Translations under genes and position numbers: made by a program
Shown here: positions 1-6,335 of the stretch, in pieces
How positions within the stretch are numbered: the stretch's first letter is position 1
Layout: each line of letters starts with the position of its first letter
Assembly (NCBI GenBank): GCA_900550525.1
Contig: URSN01000026.1
Coordinates: 1-18,927 of the forward strand
Reading direction: 5' to 3'
DNA length: 18,927 nucleotides
Source: an uncultured Eubacteriales bacterium
GTDB taxonomy: Bacteria; Bacillota; Clostridia; Christensenellales; CAG-138
The notes under the pieces: model-generated
Told to the model about the DNA's origin: nothing
Database searches by the model: none
What the model saw: the letters and a program-made list of their open reading frames with translations, nothing else

Positions 1-238
1 GCGTCCGGTCGCGCCGGGCCTGCTCGTCGCGGCGCAGGCGGCGGCCCGGCTGGAGGCGTGGGGCGCGGAGCCGCGTGGCGAATGGCGCTTCTACGAGCGC
101 CGGCACCTGTTCACCCATGTGGAATGGCGCATGCGCGTGTGCGCGCTGCCCGTCGCGCTCGCCCCGCTGCCGGAGGGCTGGGTCTGGCTGGACGACGCGG
201 TGCACTCGCTCCCGGCCGCCTACCGGGTCTGCCTGTGA
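1..238 (+). CDS. mutY: A/G-specific adenine glycosylase MutY, C-terminal fragment
   Basis: Only the last 78 codons are in the window; the frame is open from base 2 and ends with TGA at 236-238. The fragment matches the C-terminal NUDIX-like 8-oxoG recognition domain of MutY: the stretch RRHLFTHVEWRM (about 83-118) is the family's (K/R)H.FTH..W.M pattern, followed by an acidic/tryptophan segment and LPAAYR, which matches the usual ALP.A.R ending. MutY removes adenine mispaired with 8-oxoguanine in base-excision repair. The catalytic HhH domain and iron-sulfur cluster lie upstream of the window, so activity cannot be judged. The stop overlaps the GTG start of the next gene, suggesting co-transcription. 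Confidence 0.85.
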   Translation, partial: RPVAPGLLVAAQAAARLEAWGAEPRGEWRFYERRHLFTHVEWRMRVCALPVALAPLPEGWVWLDDAVHSLPAAYRVCL

Positions 239-1182
239 GGCCGCGCCCGCACAATCGCCTGCTGCCGCTCGCCTGCGCACTGCTGGCGCTCTTGAGCTGC
301 GCATGCGCGCCCGCCATACGGGCGGCGGGGGGCGCGCCGTCCATCGCGGCGGCCACGCCGCAGGCCGTGCCGGTGCAGGTCGTCGTCACGAGCGCGCCGT
401 CCGCGCCGCCCCTGCCCGCGGCGTCGCCGTCCCCGGCGGCGGCGCTGCGCTACGACCCGCTGCGCCTGCCCGCCTATGCCGAGGAGTTTCTCGGCCCGGC
501 GAGCCTTGCCGGCTACCGGGCGCTTGTGGAGGCGATCGGGGCCGGCGCGCCGTCGGCCGCGCTGCCGGAGGGGGCGGACTATGCGCGCATCGAGCGGTCG
601 CTCAACGCGCTCTTCCCGCAGAAGATGCTGCTCTACGACGCGCGCTATACGGCCGGCGAGGGCCCGCTGCGCTACGACGCGGCCACGCGCACCGTGAGCA
701 TCCGCTACGCCTACGATGCGGATACGCACCGCGCGCTCATGCAGGCGTTCGCCGCGCGCATGGACGAGGCGCTCTCCGCCTGTACGCCGGGCATGACGCA
801 GCGCGCGCAGGCGGAGGCGCTCTATTGCTTTGTGGTCGGGCATCTGCACTACGAGCTGGACATGCGCCTGACCGTCTATGACGCCGTGACCACCGGCGCT
901 GCCTACTGCCAGACGTACGCGGGCCTCTATCAGCTGCTGCTCGTGCAGGCCGGGATCGAGAACTACCTGACCGCCGGGCGCGTCGATACCGACGGCGACG
1001 GCATGCCGGACGGCGACCATCAGTGGAACCGGCTGGTGCTCGACGGCGTCAGCTGCTATGCCGATCCGACGTGGGAGCGCGGCGATCTGACCTGCTTTGG
1101 GATGACGTACGAACAGTGCGTCGCCACGGGCCGCCTGCCGCCGTTTCTCGACCCGAGCGACGCGCTGCTGGACGGGGCGTGA
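235..1182 (+). CDS. Transglutaminase-like domain lipoprotein
   Basis: A 315-residue protein. I chose the GTG at 235, which overlaps the mutY stop (GTGA), because a hydrophobic signal sequence starts there, with lipobox-like LLSC and CAC cysteines at residues 22 and 24; upstream in-frame starts lie inside mutY. Residues about 30-75 are an Ala/Pro/Ser-rich linker. The C-terminal part carries the papain-like transglutaminase triad: Cys225 in AYCQTYAG, His262 in DHQWNRL and Asp277 in YADPTW. The family includes extracytoplasmic proteases and cross-linking enzymes; the substrate cannot be read from sequence. There is no clear Shine-Dalgarno at the GTG, so translation may be coupled to mutY. A DTDGDGMPDGDH segment just before the catalytic His resembles an Asp-rich metal-binding loop. 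The protein is probably anchored on the outer face of the membrane. Confidence 0.8.
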   Translation: MRPRPHNRLLPLACALLALLSCACAPAIRAAGGAPSIAAATPQAVPVQVVVTSAPSAPPLPAASPSPAAALRYDPLRLPAYAEEFLGPASLAGYRALVEAIGAGAPSAALPEGADYARIERSLNALFPQKMLLYDARYTAGEGPLRYDAATRTVSIRYAYDADTHRALMQAFAARMDEALSACTPGMTQRAQAEALYCFVVGHLHYELDMRLTVYDAVTTGAAYCQTYAGLYQLLLVQAGIENYLTAGRVDTDGDGMPDGDHQWNRLVLDGVSCYADPTWERGDLTCFGMTYEQCVATGRLPPFLDPSDALLDGA

Positions 1183-1187
1183 GCCGC

Positions 1188-1216
1188 TTGACGGCCGCGC
1201 CCGCGCACGGTATACT
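1188..1216 (+). promoter_or_regulatory. Sigma-A-type promoter for the ECF leader
   Basis: TTGACG (1188-1193) and TATACT (1211-1216) are separated by exactly 17 nt, close to the housekeeping consensus. It lies just after the preceding stop codon and about 200 nt before the ECF start, predicting a transcript start near 1223 and a long leader. Confidence 0.75.
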
Positions 1217-1222
1217 GTATCC

Positions 1223-1392
1223 ATACCTCCGGCACAAGCCGGACGCGCGGCAGCAGCCGCGCCCGCCCTCCGCCGCGGGGGCGGAACGATCGCCTCCGGC
1301 GCGCATCCGCCGGGGAAAGCCGAACCATCGCGCCATGAAGGCCGCATCCGCCGCACAACGCGGCGGCCGCCTGCATGGCGTTTTCATTTTTT
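1223..1392 (+). promoter_or_regulatory. Structured 5' leader, candidate riboswitch/attenuator of unassigned class
   Basis: Between the promoter at 1188-1216 and the ECF gene lies about 190 nt of non-coding sequence with serial hairpins: CCGGC-ACAA-GCCGG (1229-1242), GCGCGGC-AGCA-GCCGCGC (1245-1262), a GC-rich arm around 1264-1283, and CCGGCG/CGCCGG (1296-1313). The terminator at 1331-1392 follows. ECF S-component genes are commonly controlled by vitamin-sensing riboswitches. I compared the leader by eye with TPP, FMN, cobalamin, THF, preQ1, ZTP and T-box signatures and saw no convincing match. Regulation by terminator readthrough is inferred. Confidence 0.5.
1331..1392 (+). terminator. Intrinsic terminator inside the ECF 5' leader
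   Basis: Outer arms CGCCATG (1331-1337) and CATGGCG (1374-1380) pair perfectly and enclose an inner stem CCGCCGC/GCGGCGG (1348-1366). The T-rich tract TTTTCATTTTTT follows at 1381-1392. It ends 22 nt before the ECF ATG, leaving room only for the ribosome binding site, so the gene should be expressed only by readthrough or antitermination. It could also stop transcripts arriving from mutY. Confidence 0.75.
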
Positions 1393-1414
1393 GTGTTTTG
1401 GGAGGTAGACAACC

Positions 1415-1927
1415 ATGCGATCCCCTGCGCTGCGCAACCTGGTGCTGTCCGCGCTGTTTTTGGCCCTCGGGCTCGTGCTGCCGTTTCTGACGGGGCAGAT
1501 CCCGCAGTTTGGCAGCATGCTGCTGCCGATGCACCTGCCGGTGCTGCTGTGCGGCTTTGCGTGCTCCTGGCCGTGGGGGCTGGCCGTGGGCGCTGTTACG
1601 CCGCTGCTGCGCTGCCTGCTGTTCACCATGCCGCCGCTGCCGACGGCGCTGGCGATGGCGTTTGAGCTGGCCGCCTACGGCTGCTGCACGGGGCTGCTGT
1701 ACCGCCGCCTGCCGCGCACGGTGCCGATGCTCTACGCCGCGCTCGTGGCCGCGATGGCCGCGGGCCGCATCGTCTGGGCGGCGGCGACGTGGTGCATCAC
1801 CGGCTCGCTGACGATGCAGGCGTTCCTGGCGGGCGCGTTTTTGAACGCCTGGCCGGGCATCGCCGCGCAGCTGCTGCTCGTGCCGCCGCTGGTGCTGGCG
1901 CTGCGCCGCGCCGGGCTCATGGATTGA
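1415..1927 (+). CDS. ECF transporter S component (substrate-binding membrane subunit)
   Basis: A 170-residue, almost entirely hydrophobic protein with about five or six membrane helices. The start is set by the strong GGGAGGT about 8 nt before the ATG. The segments LLPMHLPVLLCGF (residues about 36-48) and GLAVGAVTPLLRCLLFTMPPLP (in two parts, about 56-77) are typical of ECF S components, membrane proteins that capture a vitamin or precursor and dock onto a shared EcfA-EcfA'-EcfT energising module. No EcfA or EcfT gene is in the window, fitting a group II system with the module elsewhere. The layout resembles PanT/FolT-like proteins, but I cannot assign the ligand. Expression is probably controlled by the upstream leader terminator. 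Confidence 0.8.
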   Translation: MRSPALRNLVLSALFLALGLVLPFLTGQIPQFGSMLLPMHLPVLLCGFACSWPWGLAVGAVTPLLRCLLFTMPPLPTALAMAFELAAYGCCTGLLYRRLPRTVPMLYAALVAAMAAGRIVWAAATWCITGSLTMQAFLAGAFLNAWPGIAAQLLLVPPLVLALRRAGLMD

Positions 1928-1937
1928 AAATGGAAAA

Positions 1938-1965
1938 GCGCACGCGCGCCCGCGCGCGCGTGCGC
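1938..1965 (+). repeat. 12-bp perfect inverted repeat, possible U-less terminator
   Basis: The arms 1938-1949 and 1954-1965 are perfectly complementary around a CCGC loop, 11 nt after the ECF stop. No T tract follows. Most of it is alternating purine-pyrimidine (CG/CA), which favours Z-DNA. It may end the ECF transcript. Confidence 0.5.
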
Positions 1966-1985
1966 GCGGACGTACTGCGTGCGGA

Positions 1986-2008
1986 CAAGCGCGCGTTTTG
2001 CGCGCTTG
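1986..2008 (+). repeat. 9-bp perfect hairpin upstream of the EamA promoter
   Basis: CAAGCGCGC (1986-1994) pairs with GCGCGCTTG (2000-2008) around a GTTTT loop. Its right arm runs into the -35 of the next promoter. It may be a second terminator-like element or an operator; no T tract follows. Confidence 0.45.
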
Positions 2009-2034
2009 CCTTCTGCCGGAAAATGGCGTATAGT
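2006..2034 (+). promoter_or_regulatory. Promoter of the EamA transporter gene
   Basis: TTGCCT (2006-2011), a 17-nt spacer and TATAGT (2029-2034). The predicted transcript start is at about 2041-2042. Confidence 0.65.
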
Positions 2035-2059
2035 GTCCCGCATGGACCAGGATGGGATG

Positions 2060-2992
2060 ATGGCGTCCCCTGCGGACGCGGCGAAGAAAAAAACGGCCGC
2101 CGGCGTGATCATGCTCACGCTGGCGGCGGTCATCTGGGGCGCGGCGTTCTCGGCGCAGAGCGTCGCCAGCGAACACATCGGGCCGTATTCGTTCAATTCG
2201 ATGCGCTTCCTGCTCGGCGCGGCGACGCTGCTGCCGGTCATCCTCATCTCCGACCGCCGCGCGGCCCGCAGGGGCCGCCGCGCGCGGGGGGACCGGCGCA
2301 AGCTGCTCGCCGGCGGTTCGCTCTGCGGGGCGGCGCTGTTTCTGGCCTGCTATTTCCAGCAGTGCGGCATCGCGCGCACGGGCGCGGGCAAGGCGGGCTT
2401 TATCACCTCGCTGTACATCGTGCTCGTGCCGCTGCTCTCGCTCGTCTTCCTCAAAAAACGCGCCGGCCTGCCCGTGTGGGCGGGGGTCGGCGTCGCGCTG
2501 TGCGGGATGTATCTGCTCTGCGCGTGGGAGGGGGGCGCCGCCTCCGCGGGCGATCTGTACCTGCTCGCCGCGGCCGCGGGCTTTTCGGTGCATATCCTGA
2601 TCATCGACCGGTATTCGCCGCATGTGGACTGCCTGCGCATGTCCTGCCTGCAATTCTTCGTCGCGGGCGTGCTGGCGCTCATCCCCATGCTCGCCGTGGA
2701 GCGCCCGGCCCCGGCGGACGTGCTGGCCGCCTGGCAGCCCATCGCCTATGTGGGCGTGTGCTCGTGCGGCATGGGCTATACGTTCCAGATGCTGGGCCAG
2801 CGGGATGTGCCCGCGCCGGTCGCCTCGCTGCTGATGAGCCTTGAGTCCGTGTTTTCGGCGCTGTTTGCGGCGCTCCTGCTGCACGACTTTTTGCAGCCGC
2901 GCGAGCTGCTCGGCAGCGCGCTCATGCTCACGGCTGTGCTTGTGGTGCAGCTGTGGCGTCCGCGCCGGGCGTGCGCGCAGCCCCCGCGCTGA
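2060..2992 (+). CDS. EamA/DMT-family drug/metabolite exporter
   Basis: Ten hydrophobic helices in two EamA repeats, about 310 residues, the usual length of the family. The first repeat opens with the characteristic AAVIWGAAFSAQ segment and ends near the KKRAGLPVWAG junction; the second contains GYTFQMLGQRDVPAPVASLL and a SLESVFSALFAALLL helix, the usual EamA ending. These are inner-membrane exporters of amino acids, drugs or metabolites; the substrate is not predictable. I prefer the ATG at 2060 because AGGA lies 7 nt upstream; the in-frame ATG at 2042 has no ribosome binding site but falls on the predicted transcript start and would be leaderless. The 3' end overlaps the convergent thioredoxin-like gene by 65 nt. 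Confidence 0.85.
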   Translation: MASPADAAKKKTAAGVIMLTLAAVIWGAAFSAQSVASEHIGPYSFNSMRFLLGAATLLPVILISDRRAARRGRRARGDRRKLLAGGSLCGAALFLACYFQQCGIARTGAGKAGFITSLYIVLVPLLSLVFLKKRAGLPVWAGVGVALCGMYLLCAWEGGAASAGDLYLLAAAAGFSVHILIIDRYSPHVDCLRMSCLQFFVAGVLALIPMLAVERPAPADVLAAWQPIAYVGVCSCGMGYTFQMLGQRDVPAPVASLLMSLESVFSALFAALLLHDFLQPRELLGSALMLTAVLVVQLWRPRRACAQPPR

Positions 2993-3566
2993 GCAGCGAC
3001 AGGCCGAACAGCAGCGCATCCTCGCCGATGCCGCCCTCCGATCTGGCGGCGATGAAGCCCTCCTCGTCAATGAAATATGTCGCCGGCGCCTGCGCCGCGC
3101 CGCAAAGGGCCAGCGCGCTGCCGTCCTCGTCGAAGGAGAGCGGCAGGCGCAGCTGCTCGCGCGCAAACAGCGCGCGCGCCTCCTGTGCCGTCTGTGCGGC
3201 GGCGCGCGTGTGCACGGTCAAAAACAGGACGTCCTCGCCGTACTGTCCGTACGCGCTCTCAAGCGCGCGCAATTCCTCGAGCACCGCCTCGTCCCCGCCG
3301 TTCCAAAAATGCAGCACGATGGGCGTGCCCAGATGGTCGTACAGCCGCGCGGCCGCGCCGTCGCTCCCGGTGTAGGCAAAGTCCGGCAGCGCGTCCACGG
3401 TGAACCCCGCGCCCTCGGCGTAGGGGATGGGCGTTACCGCCTCCGTCTGCGCCGCGCCGTCAGCGGCGGGCTGGCGCGCCGTCAGCGCGTCGCAGAGGAA
3501 ATAGCTGCCCACCAGCACGAGCATGAGCGCGGCGGCGATGATGACGGGGCTGCGCGTTTTCTGCAT
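2928..3566 (-). CDS. Membrane-anchored thioredoxin-fold (TlpA/redoxin-like) protein lacking the CxxC
   Basis: A 212-residue protein with an N-terminal membrane helix (about residues 8-27), a short linker, and a TlpA/AhpC-TSA-like fold: PIVLHFWNGGDE at about 82-93, LFLTVHTR at about 114-121, and APATYFIDEEG at 160-170, the family's cis-proline strand. In active TlpA/ResA proteins FW is followed by A-S-W-C-x-x-C; here the matching positions read N-G-G-D-E-A-V, so both catalytic cysteines are absent. Thiol-disulfide exchange is therefore unlikely and a binding or scaffold role is more plausible. AGGAGG just upstream supports the start. It follows apbE by 20 nt and probably shares its transcript. 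Confidence 0.75.
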   Translation of the reverse strand: MQKTRSPVIIAAALMLVLVGSYFLCDALTARQPAADGAAQTEAVTPIPYAEGAGFTVDALPDFAYTGSDGAAARLYDHLGTPIVLHFWNGGDEAVLEELRALESAYGQYGEDVLFLTVHTRAAAQTAQEARALFAREQLRLPLSFDEDGSALALCGAAQAPATYFIDEEGFIAARSEGGIGEDALLFGLSLLSAGAARTPGADATAAPQAQP

Positions 3567-3586
3567 GCGATCCTACCTCCTGCCGG

Positions 3587-4624
3587 TCAGTCCGGCTGTG
3601 CAACGATCCTCTGCGCCCGCTCGCCGTTTGGCGTGAAGGGCGCGTTTTCCGAATAGAGCACCTCGCCCGCATCCGTCACCAGGACGAACGCAAAGCCGTC
3701 CTCGCCGCCGCCGTGTTCGCGCCAGAAGGCGGCGGCCCGCTCCGCGCCCATGACGAACAGCGCCGTGGAGAGCGCGTCCGCCGCCGTGCCGTCCGCCGCT
3801 ATGATGGTGACGGAGGCAAGACCGCTGTCCGCCGGGCGGCCCGTGGCGGGGTCGAGGATGTGGTGGTAGCGCGTGCCGTCCTGCTCAAAGTAGCGCTGGT
3901 AGCCGCCGGAGGTGATGACCGCGCGCTCGCGCGCCTCCACCACGCCGACATACGCCTGCTCGTCCGCCGGGTCGCGCACGGCGATGCGCCAGGCCGTGCC
4001 GTCCGGCTTTTCGCCGAGGGCGTAGACGTTTCCGCCCAGCGTCAGCAGAGCGCTTTCTACGCCCGCCCCGCGCAGCAGCGCGGCCAGCCGGTCCGCCGCA
4101 TACCCCTTGGCGATGCCGCCCAGATCCACGCCCATGCCCGCGGGCAGGCGGGCCGTGCCGTCCGCCCCCAGCTCGATGCGCTCCGCGTCCACCAGCGGCA
4201 GCAGCGCCGCGATCGCCTCATCCTCCGGCACGGCCGGATCGCCCCCGAACCCCCACAGCCGCATGAGCGGGTAGACCGTCGGGTCGAACGCGCCGCCCGT
4301 CAGCGCGGAGAGGTCGCGCGCGCGCCGCAGCAGCGCCGCCGTATCCGCCGCCACCGAAACCGGCGCGCCGCCGGCGGCGGTGAGGCGGGAGACGTCGCTC
4401 GCTTCACGCGTGGCGGAGAACAGCTCCTCCAGCCGGTACAGCTCGTCCGCGCAGGCCTGCAGCGCGTCCTCCGCGCCCGCGCCATAGGCGGCGAGCTGCG
4501 CATAGGTGTCCATGACGAACAGCGTCCGTTCGGCGGGCGCCTGCGCGGCGGGGGCGCAGGCGCACACGGCGGCCGAAAGCAGCAGCAGGCATAGCGGCAG
4601 GGAAAGGCGGCGCAGCATCTTCAT
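3587..4624 (-). CDS. apbE: FAD:protein FMN transferase, lipoprotein
   Basis: A 345-residue ApbE. It has a signal sequence with lipobox-like VCAC (Cys23). Family motifs are present: VMDTYAQL near the start of the domain, MGVDLGGIAKGYAAD, HHILDPATGRP (the H-x-L-D-P-x-T-G-x-P flavin/metal signature) and TAADALSTALFVMG (metal-binding D/T). ApbE attaches FMN from FAD covalently to Thr/Ser of RNF/NQR-type and other redox proteins on the outer face of the membrane. The start at 4624 is chosen because a TATAAT -10 ends 6 nt before it and no ribosome binding site precedes it, so the mRNA may be leaderless. A longer in-frame start at 4687 would lie upstream of the promoter. The thioredoxin-like gene follows 20 nt downstream. 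Confidence 0.92.
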   Translation of the reverse strand: MKMLRRLSLPLCLLLLSAAVCACAPAAQAPAERTLFVMDTYAQLAAYGAGAEDALQACADELYRLEELFSATREASDVSRLTAAGGAPVSVAADTAALLRRARDLSALTGGAFDPTVYPLMRLWGFGGDPAVPEDEAIAALLPLVDAERIELGADGTARLPAGMGVDLGGIAKGYAADRLAALLRGAGVESALLTLGGNVYALGEKPDGTAWRIAVRDPADEQAYVGVVEARERAVITSGGYQRYFEQDGTRYHHILDPATGRPADSGLASVTIIAADGTAADALSTALFVMGAERAAAFWREHGGGEDGFAFVLVTDAGEVLYSENAPFTPNGERAQRIVAQPD

Positions 4625-4630
4625 GCCCAC

Positions 4631-4659
4631 ATTATACATGCTCCGCGCCCCGGGCGCAA
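4631..4659 (-). promoter_or_regulatory. apbE promoter, implying a leaderless mRNA
   Basis: On the minus strand, TTGCGC (4659-4654), a 17-nt spacer and a perfect TATAAT (4636-4631). Six bases separate the -10 from the ATG at 4624, so the expected transcript start coincides with the start codon. Confidence 0.7.
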
Positions 4660-4695
4660 CCGCGCGCCGCGGCGCGCAGGGGCGCAAAAATCCTG

Positions 4696-4724
4696 TTGGT
4701 TTCCGCCGGCGGTTGTGGTAGATT
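4696..4724 (+). promoter_or_regulatory. Promoter of PPi-phosphofructokinase
   Basis: TTGGTT (4696-4701), a 17-nt spacer and TAGATT (4719-4724). The predicted start is near 4731 and the ribosome binding site GGGAGGT lies at 4747-4753. Divergent from the apbE promoter. Confidence 0.55.
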
Positions 4725-4763
4725 GTATGCGCATGATTATGTACACGGGAGGTATTCTGGGTT

Positions 4764-6020
4764 ATGAGTCAGTTAAGGGGCGCCTGCATCATCGGGCAGT
4801 CCGGCGGGCCGACGGCGGTCATCAACGCCAGCGCGTACGGCGTCATCCGCACCGCGCTGGACAATCCGAACATCACCAAGGTCTACGGCGCGGCGCACGG
4901 CATCCGCGGCGTGCTCGACGACGTGCTGTACGATATGGGGCAGGAGGACCCGGACGAACTGGCGCTCATGATGCACACGCCCTCGTCCATCCTCGGTTCC
5001 TGCCGCTATAAGCTCAAGGATTTTGAAGAGGACGATACCGATTACAAGCGCATCCTTGAAATTTTCAAAAAGTACGACGTGCGCTACTTCTTCTACAACG
5101 GCGGCAACGACTCCATGGACACCTGTAACAAGATCTCCAAGTACATGCAGATGGCCGGCTACGAGTGCCGCATCATGGGCGTGCCCAAGACCATCGACAA
5201 CGACCTGTGGGGCACGGACCACTGCCCGGGGTTTGCCTCCGCGGCCAAGTATGTGGCGACCAGCTGCATGGAGCTGTATCACGATGCGTTCGTGTACGAT
5301 ACGTCCATGATCTGCATCATCGAGATCATGGGCCGCCATGCGGGCTGGCTGGCCGGCAGCGCGGCGGTCGCCTCGTATCTGGGGCAGGGGCCGGACCTGG
5401 TCTATCTGCCGGAGGTCGATTTTGACATGGACGCGTTCCTTGCGGACGTGTCGCGCATCTATCAAAAGCGCGGCAAGTGCATCATCGCCGTATCCGAGGG
5501 CATCCACGACCGCGAGGGCCGGCTCATCGCCGAGTACGCCTCACACGGCGAGACGGCGGTCGACTCCTTCGGCCACAAGCAGCTCGGCGGCCTTGCGGCC
5601 ACGCTCGTGGCCATCGTGCGCGAGAAGCTCGGCGTGACCAAGATCCGCGGCATCGAGCTGTCGCTGCTGCAGCGCTGCGCGGCGCACTGCTCGTCCGAGA
5701 CGGACGTGGAGGAGGCGTTCCTCTCCGGCCAGAAGGCGGTGGAGTACGCGGCCATCGCCGGCGTGACGGACAAGATGGTGGGCCTGGAGCGCAGCTATGA
5801 CCGCGACGGCCGCTACCAGTGCAACATCCGCCTCGTGGAGCTGACCGACGCCGCCAACGCGGAGAAGAAAGTGCCGCTCGAGGGGATCAACGCGCGCGGC
5901 AACGGCGTGACGAGCGAGTTTGTGGACTATGTGATGCCGCTCATCCAGGGCACGCCCAGCCTCGTCTACGAAAACGGCATGCCGCGCTTTGCCAAGCTCA
6001 AAAAGATCGCCGCCATGTGA
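4764..6020 (+). CDS. pfp: Pyrophosphate-dependent 6-phosphofructokinase
   Basis: 418 residues. It carries the phosphofructokinase motifs GQSGGPTAVINAS (residues 11-23), GGNDS (113-117), PKTIDND (141-147) and MGRHAGW (189-195). The GGND form (Asp116 where ATP enzymes have GGDG) together with Lys142 of PKTIDND marks pyrophosphate rather than ATP as phosphoryl donor. The enzyme reversibly phosphorylates fructose 6-phosphate to fructose 1,6-bisphosphate in the cytoplasm, saving ATP in fermentative glycolysis. The start is supported by GGGAGGT 10 nt upstream and the first glycine-rich loop just inside. It is monocistronic by layout: its own promoter at 4696-4724 and a strong terminator at 6056-6095. 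The aldolase and GAPDH genes lie within 7 kb. Confidence 0.93.
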   Translation: MSQLRGACIIGQSGGPTAVINASAYGVIRTALDNPNITKVYGAAHGIRGVLDDVLYDMGQEDPDELALMMHTPSSILGSCRYKLKDFEEDDTDYKRILEIFKKYDVRYFFYNGGNDSMDTCNKISKYMQMAGYECRIMGVPKTIDNDLWGTDHCPGFASAAKYVATSCMELYHDAFVYDTSMICIIEIMGRHAGWLAGSAAVASYLGQGPDLVYLPEVDFDMDAFLADVSRIYQKRGKCIIAVSEGIHDREGRLIAEYASHGETAVDSFGHKQLGGLAATLVAIVREKLGVTKIRGIELSLLQRCAAHCSSETDVEEAFLSGQKAVEYAAIAGVTDKMVGLERSYDRDGRYQCNIRLVELTDAANAEKKVPLEGINARGNGVTSEFVDYVMPLIQGTPSLVYENGMPRFAKLKKIAAM

Positions 6021-6055
6021 TCCGCGCCGCCCGCACGGCACGCGGGCGCGCCGCC

Positions 6056-6095
6056 GGGCCGCCGCCGGGACCCCCCCGGCGGCGGCCCCTTTTTT
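6056..6095 (+). terminator. Intrinsic terminator after pfp
   Basis: Perfect 14-bp stem, arms 6056-6069 and 6075-6088, followed after one C by six T (6090-6095). It lies 35 nt after the pfp stop. Confidence 0.85.
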
Positions 6096-6265
6096 GCCCG
6101 GGCGCGGCGGGAAACCCGGAGCCGCGCGCCGCGCGGACGGCGGACTTCCCGGCAGGCCGCGCCCGGCGTCCGGTTCGCGCGCGCCGCGGCGGCCGCGGCG
6201 AACAGGGGATGGGGGAGGGGGCGGCGGCAAGATGTAACGAATCCGTAAAATGAAGCGCCGCCGCC
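6096..6265. other. GC-rich intergenic stretch without a gene
   Basis: The gap between pfp and the next gene is 315 nt (6021-6335). Apart from the terminator and the promoter at 6266-6294, I see only CG-rich sequence with short self-complementary pieces such as CCGCGC-GCC-GCGCGG at 6122-6136 and a purine-rich patch at 6201-6228. Open frames across it on both strands lack ribosome binding sites and family motifs. Confidence 0.5.
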
Positions 6266-6294
6266 TTGCGCTTTGCCCAAAAGCCGCCTACACT
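6266..6294 (+). promoter_or_regulatory. Promoter of the SH3b-EEP gene
   Basis: TTGCGC (6266-6271), a 17-nt spacer and TACACT (6289-6294). The predicted start is near 6301, with CGGAGGG before the ATG at 6336. Confidence 0.6.
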
Positions 6295-6335
6295 CATAGC
6301 TGGCATGATTTTGCACGGAGCATCACGGAGGGCGC

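Noticed and set aside
1276..1293. GGGGGCGGAACGATCG resembles the T-box antiterminator motif
   Set aside because: The invariant AGGGTGGxACCGCG order is not met, no specifier loop is visible and the downstream gene is not an amino-acid or tRNA-synthetase gene.
1049..3166. A 705-codon open frame on the minus strand
   Set aside because: It is antisense to the ECF and EamA genes, is dominated by Arg/Ala/Gln/His without any domain, and has no ribosome binding site. High GC leaves shadow frames open.
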